From: Eopsaltria australis
Lineage: Eukaryota > Chordata > Aves > Passeriformes > Petroicidae
Reading direction: 5' to 3'
DNA: 64,000 bases
NCBI GenBank assembly: GCA_034509425.1
Contig: JAVTVJ010000830.1
Span: 62,001-126,000 of the forward strand
Position 1 is the first letter of the stretch; each line of letters opens with the position of its first letter. The notes below the pieces were generated by a model. The model worked only from the letters and a program-made list of their open reading frames with translations, was not told the DNA's origin and did not search any database. Below, in pieces: positions 1 to 14,058 of this stretch. The translations under genes and the position numbers were made by a program.

Positions 1-259
1 TTTCTCTCCCTCTCTCTCTGGGAACAGCTGCAGTGGGACTGAAACCCCAAAGTGATCCCAAGCAGGATCTCTCCTTAATTAGGCCTTGAGGTGTCCTTTG
101 AATATGAACCTCAGGATGGAAAAACTGCTAACTAGTGTTCCTGCCCGAGGCTGGGATGGAGATAAATGAAGCCTCAATCTTCCCCAGCTGCTGCATTCCT
201 GTTTTTAGATATGAAGAGCAAGGCAGCGTGTCCTGCTCTGGCAGACACCGCTGCCCTCC
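1..259. other. No gene recognised at window start
   Basis: Unremarkable sequence with a short CT-rich start. Nothing in it reads as a coding exon with recognisable similarity. It lies just upstream of a zinc-finger gene remnant and may be its intron or flank. Confidence 0.5.
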
Positions 260-2001
<1,742 letters not shown>

Positions 2002-2006
2002 TCAAT

Positions 2007-2025
2007 TGGCGTCACGGACAGGATT
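2007..2025 (+). promoter_or_regulatory. ERV1 primer-binding site, tRNA-Ser type
   Basis: Five bases after the LTR end, the sequence starts TGGCGTCACGGACAGGATT. Its complement ends in GACGCCA and fits the 3' end of a vertebrate serine tRNA with at most a mismatch or two. This is where minus-strand DNA synthesis would have started. The tRNA assignment comes from remembered tRNA ends, not a search. Confidence 0.65.
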
Positions 2026-2467
2026 CTGAGGCAGAAGGGGCTGCAAGGTTTTGTGTAGTCTGTAACAGGGGAAGGACGTTTTGCTCCAGCCGCACCTAGC
2101 CCGACACTCCGAAAGGGGTGAACGGCTGTCTAGAAAGCAAGGGGGGCATCTCGAATGTCCCGCAAACTGCACATGCCTCGGTGAAAAGCACCCCTATACT
2201 CTGTTGAGGGCTCTGTCTTCAGAATTTCACAAAAGAATCTCTTGTTGCAAAAGGGAGAGTGTTGTGTTTCTTTTTAAGGTGGGTGTGTAAGGAGTCAGTC
2301 TACTGGGTGTTAGGAGAGGCAACGGATAGTAACTAAACAGAGCCTCCAGTAGACTTAGTCTCTTCGCCACTTTAGGGAAGAGAAGGGCAACACAGCCCGG
2401 TTCTCAGGACTGTGGATGCAACTAAGTTTTACCTCCCTAAAGGGGTTTTCACTATCCCTTCGAAAAT

Positions 2468-3016
2468 ATGATCTCAAACACTAAAACAAAACATACAGCT
2501 GCATTTTACACTTTGTTAGCAAAACACAATGCCAAACCCTCTCCAGGAGATGAAGAGTGGGCACAAAACAACTGGTTTAATTTAGAAAATGTGATTGATA
2601 GAATTCACTCTTTACAGCATGGGTCAAAATTCAAACTTGGCCGAGATAAAGCTGTAATTTGCTCTGTACTAGGAGCATGCCTTACATCGGCTATAGATCA
2701 CCGCTTTAAGCGGTGCAGTGAACAGGAAACAATAATAGACTCCCTCCAAAACCTAGTGGAAGTTTTGCAGAAACAATTAGAGAAAGAAAGGAGTTACACT
2801 CTCTTGTTACAAGATCTCTTGAGAGAAAAATGTCTTAAAAACTCAAGGAACACCAATTCACCACAAGACACAAAGGAAAAGGAATCACTTTACCCCCACA
2901 AAGAATTAAAGCAAGTCAAAAATTGTGGGGAAAACTGCTGTCCTCCTATGACACCTTTAATTAACACAGAATATGTCTCCCAAGTGTCACTCACCGGAGG
3001 AGACCAAATTCATTGA
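2468..3016 (+). CDS. ERV1 gag-like ORF (182 residues)
   Basis: This open frame starts 466 bases after the 5' LTR, where gag is expected. The N-terminal part (residues 1-80) looks like a small helical domain with WAQNNWFNLENVIDRI. Residues 85-125 are predicted to form a coiled coil (repeated leucines, EQETIIDSLQNLVEVLQKQL). No zinc knuckle or major homology region is visible. Coiled-coil Gag N-termini are known in spumavirus-like and ERVL-like elements, which would fit, but the sequence is not diagnostic. It ends at a stop just upstream of the fused reading frame at 3233. Confidence 0.55.
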   Translation: MISNTKTKHTAAFYTLLAKHNAKPSPGDEEWAQNNWFNLENVIDRIHSLQHGSKFKLGRDKAVICSVLGACLTSAIDHRFKRCSEQETIIDSLQNLVEVLQKQLEKERSYTLLLQDLLREKCLKNSRNTNSPQDTKEKESLYPHKELKQVKNCGENCCPPMTPLINTEYVSQVSLTGGDQIH

Positions 3017-3232
3017 ACTGAACAGGAGGCCAGTGGATACTGGGGACATGGTGTTTTCTTAACAACAGAAGACAAACATAACACCTCGTCCCCAACTCAG
3101 CATGCAACTTTCCAAGCTGGGGGACTCAGTCCTCCAGAAAGGGGAGACCCTTTAGCTATTGTCAGTACCCCTGATCAGCTTCTAGAAAGCGTCCACAAAG
3201 CCGCTTGTCTGCAAACAATACATGAAAAGAAG

Positions 3233-4123
3233 TTGATTCCTGAATATGAATCCACTATGCAACTGCCTGTGAAACCTGAAATGAAGACCCCTTTAATTCG
3301 GGGTCCCCCAGAATCACTCAAACCCACAGCAATTGTCTTACAGAAAACCATAGCAGTTGTGGGCCCCGTAGAGAAGCTGGAAAGATTCCTTGAAAACCCG
3401 ACAGATCAAACTGGATCTGCTGATCCCGGGAATGCCCCAAATTCTACACCTTCTCAGCCGTTGGGTTCACACTTGAATTCACCTGCCAGTGATTGCAAAG
3501 TTTATACATGTTGTGAGGTTGCAGAAGATCTGATTAATTACAATAGAAAATGTGGACCTGTAAAAACCCCACAAGAGAAATCAGAGCAAACACTGGCTAG
3601 CAGGGACATTGGGGTCCCTCATAGTGAAAACCCAGACAATAGTGGACCCCCCTTGCTTTCTCAGGGTCTGGGCAGTGAGCCTAAAGAACCTCTCCCTCAG
3701 AGCCTGGGAAGTGAGCCAAAGCAGCCTTTCCTTCAAAGTCCAGGCAACGACCCAAAACACCTCTGTCCTCAAAACCAGGTAAACTGGTTTTTGGGAATTC
3801 GGTGGAAGGATATCCCACCTGAAACCTTAACCTTTTTAGATCAGATTAAAATGCCTGAATCCAGGAAAGATCTCCAACATGCTTTAGGGTTATTGGTGTT
3901 CTGGAGAAAACACATCCCTGATTTTTCCATAATTGCCAGACCTGTTTATAACTTGCTGAGAAAAAGGGTGAAATGGGAATGGGATACTTCTCAAGAAGCA
4001 GCCTTACAATTGCTGATTTTTGAAGCAACAGCTCACCAAGCCCTAGGCCCTGTTCACCCTACAGATCCTTTTCATGTGGAATGGGGGTTTGCTTCCTCAG
4101 GGTTGCCAGTACACATCTGGTAG
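3233..4123 (+). CDS. ERV1 fused frame: gag-like linker joined to RT thumb
   Basis: A 296-residue open frame. Residues 1-140 are low-complexity and proline-rich. Residues about 141-182 contain three tandem copies of a 12-residue unit (QGLGSEPKEPLP and variants; DNA about 3655-3770). From residue about 184 it becomes recognisable as the thumb of a retroviral reverse transcriptase (FLGIRWKDI, then a LGLLVFWRKHIPDF segment). The fingers and palm with the YxDD active site are absent, so an internal deletion has joined gag/pro sequence in frame to the end of RT. It stops at 4121-4123. No polymerase activity is possible. Confidence 0.65.
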   Translation: MIPEYESTMQLPVKPEMKTPLIRGPPESLKPTAIVLQKTIAVVGPVEKLERFLENPTDQTGSADPGNAPNSTPSQPLGSHLNSPASDCKVYTCCEVAEDLINYNRKCGPVKTPQEKSEQTLASRDIGVPHSENPDNSGPPLLSQGLGSEPKEPLPQSLGSEPKQPFLQSPGNDPKHLCPQNQVNWFLGIRWKDIPPETLTFLDQIKMPESRKDLQHALGLLVFWRKHIPDFSIIARPVYNLLRKRVKWEWDTSQEAALQLLIFEATAHQALGPVHPTDPFHVEWGFASSGLPVHIW

Positions 4124-4522
4124 CGGGGCCCAGAGGGCCCAACAAGGCCTGTTGGTTTTCACTCCCATGGCTTCAGAGATGCTGATAAAAGATACACTAC
4201 CTGGGAAAAGGGGCTGTTTGTGGTTAGCTTAGCTCTGATAGAAGTGGAGAAAATTACACTACAACAACCAATTGTTTTGAGAGGCCCTTTCAAAGTCATT
4301 AAAACAATTTCTACCGGGATCCCCCAACCTGACGGGGTGCCCCAGAGGGCCTCAGTTAGAAAGTGTGATGCTCAGATTGAACATTATTGTAACACTTTCT
4401 CAATAACTGAAGGAGCATCGGACAAATACACGCTGGATAATTCCATCATTTTAACCTTTTCTGCCCGTTGGTGGCAGGCTCAGTTGGGTTTACTTTTCAC
4501 AGGGGAACTCCGAGGGACATGA
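4124..4522 (+). pseudogene. ERV1 RT connection remnant
   Basis: After the stop at 4121 the same type of sequence continues with a GFHSHGFRDADKRYTTWEKG-like connection stretch, then 4220-4522 with a frame break. RNase H and integrase cannot be found before env-like sequence begins, so a large deletion lies near 4500. Confidence 0.5.
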
Positions 4523-5400
4523 AGAAGTTATAGATTTAAAATAAATGCCATAGCAAAGCCCATACTGAGTGCAGTAGCTACATACCATGGTATAAGCACC
4601 CTCCTTGTGCTAGATGACAAGAATAATGTTTTTCCCTCCCTTTATGGTAACACGAGGTGAAATTAATTGTTGAACTTTTTGCTATACTTAACTGTTGTAC
4701 GATTTTCCCATAAAATCATGTGTGGTAAAAACAATACAAGATACTGGGGGGGAGGGACTTGAAGTTGATGTTGTAATACCTATCACCCAACCATCGGTTA
4801 TGCTAAGCCTGAAAATTTTTGAAATTGGACCAAATATAATCAGGACCAGGTATGGTCTCTCAAACAAGTTAAATTGCTAATGCACAGAAATTCAGCCAAC
4901 TTGTTCATCTTTTAACACAAAGAGACATAACCGGTGTTGTGGAAACAGGATTGGGAATCTTGAATAGCATTGATTCAGAAGTACTAATGAATAATTTGGC
5001 TGTCACAATTAGAGATTTAACCAAATTACAGTGACCGCTGCAGTTGTCATTAACCCACCAGTGGTTGTTATCAAACATATTAACTCAGTGAATGTTAACC
5101 GTATGTAATGCTTCAGTGCATTCAATATTCCCTATCATTGCATGGGGCTGAATTGGGGTGGAACTTTTTTTGTCCTTTTGAGCATAAGCAATGGGCCCGT
5201 CAAATTGATAAAAAAATGGCAAACTGTGGATTTGGAAACTTTTGTTGTCCGGGAACAACTAGGGTTCATCTGTGAAAGTAATGCAATCAGAGCTCAGGAC
5301 ATTTGCTTAGACACAGAACAGAATATCTGTCATTTTTGAAATTCATACTAAAGAGAATTCTGAAACAGTGCTTGTGTATGTAGGCAATGGATGTGCATGA
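4523..5400 (+). pseudogene. ERV1 degraded env surface region
   Basis: Several short open stretches (for example 4695-4880 and 5142-5339) separated by stops. Position and composition (scattered Cys and Asn-x-Ser/Thr sites) suggest the surface part of env. No diagnostic motif was seen. Confidence 0.4.
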
Positions 5401-6006
5401 TTGAGAACTGCTTGTGACCGAGTAGTCATAGAAAATTTAGTAATGGATATTAAAAATCATTCGAATTTTTGTGTTTGCAATTTTACTAAAATCATAGGAT
5501 GTGATTTTTCTTATTTAGCTCCGGTTACTTCTTATCACCTTTTGCATTCCAATTACTTGCTGATACACCAACTTGTGCCTACTCCCATTGGGATGAACCT
5601 TACCTTGGTAAAGCAATTGTTGCTTCATCAGGATTTAATTGAAATTTTGGAAAAGATCAAGAAGAACGGACAGAAAACCTTGGTAACTGTTCATCACAAT
5701 GTAAACGAAATACATTGTGTTCTGGAAAGGGTAAGGAAAGATGCCGAACACAGGTGGTGGGATACCCTTTTTGGGTGGTCACCTACTGCCACAGGGGTCC
5801 TGAATAAGTTGTGTCATCCCATCATTGTTCTCCTGAATTTAGTTTTAATTGGTTTTGTCTTATCGGCAATTTTGTATATCATGAATTGGAGAATGATGAA
5901 ACGAATAACACATTTGACATCTACAATGAATATGCATAATCTGATTGATGTTTCATTTTCTGTGGACACCCCTGACATTATCGATGCAAGGCGAGCTAAA
6001 GTATAA
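5401..6006 (+). pseudogene. ERV1 env transmembrane-like ORF (201 residues)
   Basis: The frame opens after a stop at 5398, so it is the 3' end of a longer broken env rather than a gene with its own start. Residues 65-113 are helical (LLHQDLIEILEKIKKNG), followed by an aromatic stretch before the membrane (RWWDTLFGWSPTATG, 118-132), a strong membrane segment at about 141-161 and a short tail. This order fits the ectodomain, membrane-proximal region, anchor and tail of a retroviral TM protein. No C-x6-CC motif was found. It ends about 400 bases before the 3' LTR. Confidence 0.6.
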
Positions 6007-6295
6007 TAAGAAATTAGATAAATACTTTACTGCTCATTGTAATTTAATCAATCAATTAATGTAATTTTAAGGTGTAATATTAATATGATTTTAAATTAAA
6101 CTGGGTTTATTTAAATAATTATTAATGTAATCTTATTATAATAAGGCAACTCTTGCCCTGTCGAAATTTAAACAAAATTTTATGTGATTAAAATTACTTT
6201 GTTCTTTTGTTGTTTTTTTTTTTTCCTTTTCTTTTCCCTTCTCTCTCTTTCATTTTGTCTCTGTTTTCCGGGGTATGCTACCGGCACGGACGAGT
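6007..6295 (+). other. ERV1 AT-rich non-coding stretch before tandem repeats
   Basis: AT-rich sequence with a long T run near 6210-6235 that grades into CT-rich sequence. No ORF. A clear polypurine tract next to the 3' LTR is not visible. Confidence 0.5.
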
Positions 6296-6410
6296 CCTGA
6301 AGACATCGTGACAACGCTACCGAGTCCTGAAGACATCGAGACAATACTACAGACTCCAGAAGACATCGAGACAACGCTACAGCTTCCTGACGACGATCGT
6401 GAGCCATGGG
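6296..6410 (+). repeat. 30-bp tandem repeat, about 3.5 copies
   Basis: Units begin CCTGAAGACATCG at 6296, 6326 and 6356, with a degraded fourth unit at 6386. In the frame of a short ORF (6275-6475) each unit encodes ten residues of the type SPEDIETTLQ. The array ends directly at the 3' LTR. Its function is unknown. Confidence 0.8.
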
Positions 6411-6414
6411 GTAG

Positions 6415-8189
<1,775 letters not shown>

Positions 8190-8770
8190 CCCCGCCGGCA
8201 CCGGGAGATCGCCACGTGGATCCCGAGCCTGACCCAGGGAGACCAACCCTCATGCGGGGGGAGACCCCGCACCCCCCGCCCACGGCCAGGGCTCTGCCGG
8301 GACCCGCCAGCGGGAGCCCCCCAGAAAACCCTCCCAGGGACCGCTCAAGATATTTGGGACAAGCTCCCCGTCCCCGGTCACCTGCGGAATGCGGGCTTGG
8401 GGCGATGCTCCCGGGGCGGGGGGGCTGCAGATACAGCGAGCGACGGACGCACGTGGGGCCTTCCCTTCCTCCTCCTGTTCCTGCTCCCGCCCCTCCTCTA
8501 TCCCTCCTTTTCCTCCCGCCCCTTCTCGACTTCCTCCTTCTCTTGCTTCCGCCCGTTCTCCCGCTCCTCTTCCATTCCTGCTCCTCCATCCCTGCTCCTC
8601 CTCCCCCCAGGCCCAGGGTCCCCCTCCCCGCAAATGCATCGCATCCCGCGGGAGGAGCAGCGATGGGGCTGCGACCGCTCGGGCCGGGGCAGCGCTGGGC
8701 TCTTGGCTGCTCCCATCTGCTGTGGGGGAACCGGGAAGGGGGAAAGAGGGAAAATTATTGTGTGGAAAAA
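8190..8770 (-). promoter_or_regulatory. ZNF-A CpG-rich promoter and first exon
   Basis: GC- and CpG-rich block. On the minus strand a donor CCGCAG/GTGACC lies near 8377-8390, so the untranslated first exon is at about 8385-8650. The block around 8640-8710 (TCCCGCGGGAGGAGC, then GGGGCAGCGCTGGGCTCTTGG) is repeated in the promoters of ZNF-B (13080-13150) and ZNF-C (36530-36610). This supports a shared promoter copied by duplication. Confidence 0.6.
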
Positions 8771-9072
8771 AAAAACCAGTGGGGATTTTGGTCACTCTAG
8801 CTGGGGACTTGGAGCCCTTTGGTCTCACCTCAGGAGCCTGGAGATCTTGGAGGAGGGAATGCAGAGATGGATGGGGGATCCCAAAGGATTTTGAGGGCAG
8901 GCTGAGGGGTTGTGGGAGCCACTTGCTGAAGGGGAGTCCAGCTGGAGACCCCTGGGCTGGACTCCTACTCTGGGAATTCCAGCTCCGATTTCCTGCTCTC
9001 TTCCTCCCTTTTTAGCCGTCTCTCATTATTTTCCCATCGTCCCCATTATACCCCTCAGACGCCCAGGTTCAC

Positions 9073-9157
9073 CCGAGTCCCGCTGGCCCCCAGACAGGTG
9101 AGCTCCCAGCACCACCAGTAGCACCAGTACGGCCCCAGCTCCCCCCACACGCCCCAT
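9073..9157 (-). pseudogene. MHC class II beta chain, exon 1 (signal peptide)
   Basis: Minus-strand ATG at 9157-9155 opens MGRVGGAGAVLVLLVVLG followed by AHLSGGQRDSG: a short basic start, a strong hydrophobic core and a small-residue end, as in bird MHC class II beta signal peptides. The reading ends at a plausible donor CTCGG/GTGAAC (9073/9072), giving 85 bases, close to the usual exon 1 size. Class II beta chains pair with alpha chains to present peptides to CD4 T cells at the cell surface. No exon 2 follows towards lower coordinates before the ZNF-A promoter, so this is an orphan exon. A clear X/Y-box promoter was not seen upstream. Confidence 0.7.
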
Positions 9158-9829
9158 CCCCAGCGCCGGGCAGGTGCCGCCATCCCCAAAGCAGCCGCGC
9201 TGTGCCCTGGGAGGGTCCCCGCGCCCCCGCCCCGTGTGGAACTGGGAGCACCAGTCCGGACCAGTTCAAAGCGTGCCGGGTGGCATCAGAACCTACCAAA
9301 GTGGGTCCACCACGAGCCTTTTAGAACCCGTCAAATTGGTGGAAAGTATCAGGATCCTCCCAAAAAAGGGGCCACCTCCATCCCCTTAAATGACCGGCAA
9401 AATTCCCCCAAAGCCGTTTATAACCCCCGAAAATTGGGGAAAGCTTCAGGATCTTCCTTAATACGGGTTCTCCACATCCTTCCCTGTGGGGCCCTACTCC
9501 AATGTCAGAGCCAGATGTGTCCCCGCCTCTCCCCATCACTCATCCCTCAGGATTGGAGGGTGCCCCAAAACCTCCTCAGTAACGGGATCGCCCCAAGCTC
9601 TTCATCCCAACACGTGGCTGTGTCATTGCAGACCCATCCGACCTGTCCCAAACACAGTCCCGTTCTTAGAGGGGCAGAGCCGCTGATGGGTGCATTGGTG
9701 GCTGCAGGGGATCCTTTATCCCCCCCGTGCAGCTCCAAGCTCCCGAGGGCAAAGTCCTGGTTTCTGGGGCTGTCCCCCCTCCCCAAATGTGTCCGGTTTA
9801 ATACCCAAGTGCGGCAGCCCCGTGCCCTG
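9158..9829. other. No gene recognised
   Basis: Moderately GC-rich sequence upstream of the orphan MHC exon 1. No coding similarity on either strand. Confidence 0.5.
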
Positions 9830-10900
9830 TGGCAGCAGCCGGTGCCGGGACACAGCCCCGGGAGCTGCGCTACTGCCCGGCGGTGCCCGGGAGGGACTGG
9901 GGGCAGAGGAGATCATAAGGAAGCCCCCGCGGCCCTCGCTGCGAACGAAAGGATTTTTAGTGCCCGGGATCGATTTTCCAGGGTTTTTGGGCTCCGCGGA
10001 GCCGAGGCGGTGGCAGCGGGACCCGCGGGGACGGGGCCGTGGGTGCGGCCGGGGTTGAAAAGTGCGCGGCGGCCCCAGCGCGGTGCGTGAGGGCTGAGCG
10101 GAGCTGCGTGGGAACAACCCCCGGAACCCCCCCGGTGCCTGAGGGCTGAGCGGAGGTGGCTGCGAACACCCCGCTCGTCTCCGCCGCTCGAAGCCGCTTC
10201 CCCGGCTCCGGCTGCCGCCGCCGCTCGGCCCCGGCGCCGTCCCTCGCTGCGGCTCCTACAGCGTCACTGGGCTCCAGGAACCTGTCGGTTCAGTTTTTTA
10301 GTCTCTTTTACTCTATTCACTGTATTTTATTTTATTCACCTCCCGCTCGTCCCTCCGTGCATCTCCTGCAGATGCGGGCATGGGAGACGTCCTTGGTGCG
10401 GCTCTTTGTTTGCATTTTATTCTCTTCTCTGTATTTTCTGTCGTTCCCACCTCGCCGGTCCCGCGCAGCGGCTCCTTCAGGGACCCGAGGCGGCACAAAC
10501 CCCTCGGGGCGGCTCCAACAGGGCCCCGCCCGCCGCCGCTCCCCGAGGCCTCCCCGAGGCTGCTGCCGGGCATCGGACACCGCAGACGGCCCCGGCCTCT
10601 TCTTGTTCTTCTTGCTCGGGACGGGATTCAGCCCCCGCCGCCGCCCGGCTCCTTCTGCCGCTCCTGCCCGGCACGAAGTGGCCGTGCCGCTGCCGGGGCC
10701 GGAGCGCGGCTGCCCCGCCACTGCCCCGCGCCTCAGGGCCGGGCCGAGGAGTGACCGCACGGCTGGGGAGGGAGCCCCGCTGGACAGGGCAAGGACTGAC
10801 CCCATGCGAGGGACCTCGTGCCTGAGCAGGGCAAGGATTCCCGTCCCTGGCGCCGAAGCAGCGGCTCGAACCGACCGTAACTCCCATCCCCTCTCCCTGC
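9830..10900. promoter_or_regulatory. CpG island of unknown gene
   Basis: A long block with dense CG dinucleotides (for example 10000-10260 and 10460-10760), interrupted by two T-rich pieces at about 10290-10340 and 10400-10445. A pyrimidine tract followed by CTGCAG at about 10890-10902 could be a splice acceptor on the plus strand. Long open frames exist on both strands but look like by-products of GC richness. This is probably the promoter or first exon of a gene not otherwise visible, or a relic of one. Confidence 0.45.
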
Positions 10901-12119
10901 AGCGCTGGGCAGAGGAGGGAGGGAATCGGGCATTGCGGGAAATTTTGACATTCATCTTTACAAAGCAGAAGCACAAGTGGAGCTCCGCTTTCAGCTTCAA
11001 ACGAGGGAACCCAACGAGGGAGCTAGGACTCCTGGAACCTCAAATTATTCTCGACACTCGACACTTTAATTTTGGCAATATGAAGCCCTTCAGAAGCAAT
11101 GTCTCTCCAGCCCAGTGGTTTCTGAGTCAGACGCAGCTCAGAGTTTGGACAAGAAACCCAAAGTCCCAGGTGAAAAGGCTCTGCCACTATTTTCTTTTTT
11201 CATTGTTATTTTATGTTATTTTATGTTATTTTACCTTATTTGGTTTTATACCTTTTGTTTTTCTAAATGTATCTTTATTCTTAATTATTTTGTAAAGTTT
11301 TAAATGTTTTTTTCCTATTTCCTCGTGATTATTATCCTTTTGCCCCCCCAGCCTTTGTCCCTCTCCCGGAGATGCTGTCCCTCAGCCCTTCCTGCCCTGG
11401 CACCGCGGCCGCTCCTGTGCCGTCAGGCCCCGGCTCGAAGGGAAACCACAAAATGCTCTGGGAGTAAAGCCGGTCTGGGGGAAAACCCTGCAGGGGGGAT
11501 TGAATCCCACGGACAGCGATTGCTGAGAGTTGCAGATTCCAAATGCTCCAGGGGGCCGGAGGGAACAGCGCTGGGGCCTCGGGGCCTCCCTGGGGGCACG
11601 TCGGGGACCCCCCGGGCAGAGCGACCCCTTCCGCCCCCCAAAATCCGCAGGTTTGGGTCAGCTGAGGAAAAGAGCTGGAAAAAGGGGCTGGAAAGCGGGT
11701 GGAGCCCGAGAGGACCCCTCAGCCATCGCCCGGAGCAGCCGCAAGAAAATCCCCGGAAACCAAGGAAATAATGATGAAATTTTTAACTCTTTCCGCTGCT
11801 GTTTCCAGAAGGTCCCGGCCGGGTGCCGCTGGGAGGAGCTGGGGGCAGGGAGGGAGCTCAGGGCCTAATTGGGGAGAAAAGTTGAATTGGGGCGAGGACA
11901 CTTTAATTGTGGGGAGAAAAGGTGACTGGAGGGGATTTGAATGTGAGGGAATGATTTGAATTGGGGAGAGGAAATGAAGTGGGGGGAGGAGCCCCCCAGC
12001 CCTCGGCTGTGCCCCGAAGGTGCTGCCAGCGGTTCCCCTGCTCCGACCCCCGGGCTGGGGGCGCGGAGCTGCTGCTGCTCCCCAGGAATGTCACGGGAGA
12101 GAAACTCCATTCAAGATTT
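10901..12119. other. No gene recognised
   Basis: Includes an AT-rich stretch at 11190-11330, then GC-rich sequence, then a loose purine-rich repeat (TTGAATTGGGGAGAGGA type) at about 11865-11990. No recognisable gene. Confidence 0.45.
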
Positions 12120-12680
12120 CCTGTCCCCAGTCACTCCCAGTAAGATCCCAGTTGCCCCCAACATGGTCCCAGTCGCTTCCAGTCACAGCCTCTCTGGCTC
12201 CTTTCACTCCCAGTCACTCCCAGTAGCAGTCCAGGATGGCCCCAGTCACTTCCAGTATGAACCCAGTCACTCCCTCTGTGATGTCATTTGCCCCATCATG
12301 GTCCCAGTTGCTCCAAGCATGATCCCAGTAAGAGTCCAGTCACCCCCAGTATGATCCCAGAAACTTCCAGAATTATGCCAGTCACTCCAAGTATGACCCT
12401 ATCAGTCCCAGTATGATCCCAGTTACCTCCTGCATTTTCCCAATTGCTCCCTTTCACCACTACTGTGGTTCCAGTCACTCCCAGTATGACTCCAGTCAGT
12501 CCCAGAATGACCCAAATCATGCTCAGTATGACCCAGGAGCACCCAGTTGCCCTCAGTGTGGTCCCAGTATATCCCAGCATGATCCCTGGCGCCCCAAAGA
12601 TGGTCCTGCCTGGTCCCAGTGCTGCTCCCAATATATCCTGGTGCCCCTGTATGCCCCAGTCAATCCCAGCATGTCACATT
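12120..12680 (+). repeat. Degenerate CCCAGT-type minisatellite
   Basis: Dozens of copies of CCCAGT spaced about 10-20 bases apart, in units such as CCCAGTCACTCCCAGTATGA. The same repeat type occurs at 19690-20345. Confidence 0.8.
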
Positions 12681-12689
12681 CCATCCCGG

Positions 12690-12845
12690 CAGCTCCTCCC
12701 CGTGGCCTCGGGCTCTGCCGGGACCCCCTCGCTCCGTCCCCGAGCTGATTTTGGGGGGATCGTGTGTCCCCCCCCAGCCCCGCTGTGACTCGGCCCCCAC
12801 CCGGCTGCTCCCAGTGTTCCCAGTAAAGCTTCTCAGTTTTCCCTG
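12690..12845 (+). pseudogene. Possible MHC class II beta 3' end
   Basis: A short open stretch with a stop (TGA near 12745), then a pyrimidine-rich tract ending CCCAG near 12777, and a short tail with a polyadenylation-like AGTAAA at about 12823. The order fits the last exons and 3' untranslated region of a bird class II beta gene, but the match is from memory and weak. No other exons accompany it. Confidence 0.3.
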
Positions 12846-12849
12846 GTCC

Positions 12850-13465
12850 CGTTTGGGGCGGTGGGGAGGGATTGGGGGGACCCCGCGGGGAGGCAGAACC
12901 GGCCCCGGGATGGATCGGGAATGGGGACCCCCGTGTGTCCCCCCCGTGTCACCCCGCTCTGGGGGGGCCTTGGGAGGCACCTGAACCCCAGCACGGCACC
13001 CAGCGACCCCCAAAAGGCGCCGGGACCCTCTTTTTTGCCAGGGGAATTTGGGGAGGGGGCGCGTGGGGGGCGCCCAGGCCTGGCCAAGAGCCCAGCGCTG
13101 CCCCAGCCCGACCTGCCCCGGCTCCATCCCGGCTCCTCCCACGGGATGGGATGGCCTTGGGAAAAAGGGGCCAAGGGTGGGCGCTGAGCCCGCGGGGAGC
13201 AGGAGAAAGGATGGAAGAGGGTGAGGAGGGATGTGGAAGGAGCGGGAGAAGGGCCGGAGAGGAGAAGGAGGCGGGATGAGGAAGGAGGAGAGGAGCGGGA
13301 AGAGAGATGGAGGAAGAGTCGGGGGAGGAAGAGGAAGGAGAGAGGAAGGGGAGGAGCAGGAAACGGATGAGGAAGAGGAGGAAATTCCAGCTCCTGCTAC
13401 GCCCGCAGCACATTCACCCCGGCAGTATCCCTGCCCCACCCGCCCCCCTCCGCTTGCCGCAGGTG
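12850..13465 (+). promoter_or_regulatory. ZNF-B CpG-rich promoter and first exon
   Basis: CpG- and purine-rich block with a donor TTGCCGCAG/GTGAGCGGG at about 13453-13470. It is colinear with the ZNF-C promoter read on the other strand (36255-36660), sharing the CCCAGCCCGACCTGCCCC stretch and the following GA-rich run. The first exon is probably untranslated. Confidence 0.6.
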
Positions 13466-13954
13466 AGCGGGTAGGGGGATTTCGCCCCAAATATTCGGGG
13501 AAGTTCGTGGCGGTTTTTCTGGGGTTTGTGGATATTCAGATCTTGGAGGACCCCTTGGCGGACATGGGGCTCCACAACGGCTTGGGGTTTGTTCTTGGGG
13601 GTGGGGAAGGGGCAGGTGGCTGCTGCCAGCAGAGCCCGGGCTGTGGGCATGGGAGATGTGGGATCGCCAGATCATCCTTAAGCGAGATCCTGGAGAGGGG
13701 GAACCGCAGGAGCCACGGAACCCCCATCAGCCCAGGCAAGGGGGACCCGTGAAACACCAAAGCGTGGAGATCAGAGATGGGGAACTACTGGGAGGGTTTT
13801 TTTGGGTGAAACTTGGTGGTCTGAAGAGTTTTATGGACATGAAACACCCAGTGACTTCCCGGGATGGACTTGGGCAGGAGGAATGCCCAAACCAATGCAC
13901 TTATCCCTTGTTTTTCCCCCAAGCCACGATTTGTAATTCCCAAGCCTTGGGCAA
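13466..13954 (+). other. ZNF-B intron
   Basis: Non-coding sequence between first and finger exons. The acceptor is probably the AG at about 13943-13944 (TAATTCCCAAG), the same position as in ZNF-C. Confidence 0.5.
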
Positions 13955-14058
13955 ATGGAGGAGGAGGAAAAGGCCTGGAGATCCTGAACAAGGAGGGGCT
14001 GCAAATCCAGCCCAGGGAGCTGCATGGAGGAAAGACCCTCCCTAAGCCGGGAAGGTGG
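13955..14058 (+). pseudogene. ZNF-B, 5' coding segment (leader)
   Basis: ATG at 13955 opens MEEEEKAWRS, the same leader as ZNF-C, but codon 11 is TGA (13985-13987). The frame otherwise continues with TRRGCKSSPGSCMEERPSLS up to the ERV2 insertion at 14058/14059. The six bases AGGTGG at 14053-14058 are repeated at 18684-18689. The stop was confirmed by reading; whether it predates the insertion cannot be told from one copy. Confidence 0.75.
14053..14058. repeat. ERV2 target site duplication, left copy (AGGTGG)
   Basis: Directly precedes TGTGGTAG of the 5' LTR. The second copy follows the 3' LTR at 18684-18689. Across the two copies the zinc-finger leader stays in one frame. Confidence 0.9.

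Noticed and set aside
10156..11295. 379-residue open frame in the CpG island
   Set aside because: Overlaps other long frames on both strands, has low-complexity Pro/Arg/Ser composition and no domain, then runs into an AT-rich stretch. Typical of GC-rich DNA lacking stop codons.
12660..13490. Long Ser/Pro-rich minus-strand frame opposite the ZNF-B promoter
   Set aside because: Antisense of a purine-rich promoter; no codon structure and no similarity.
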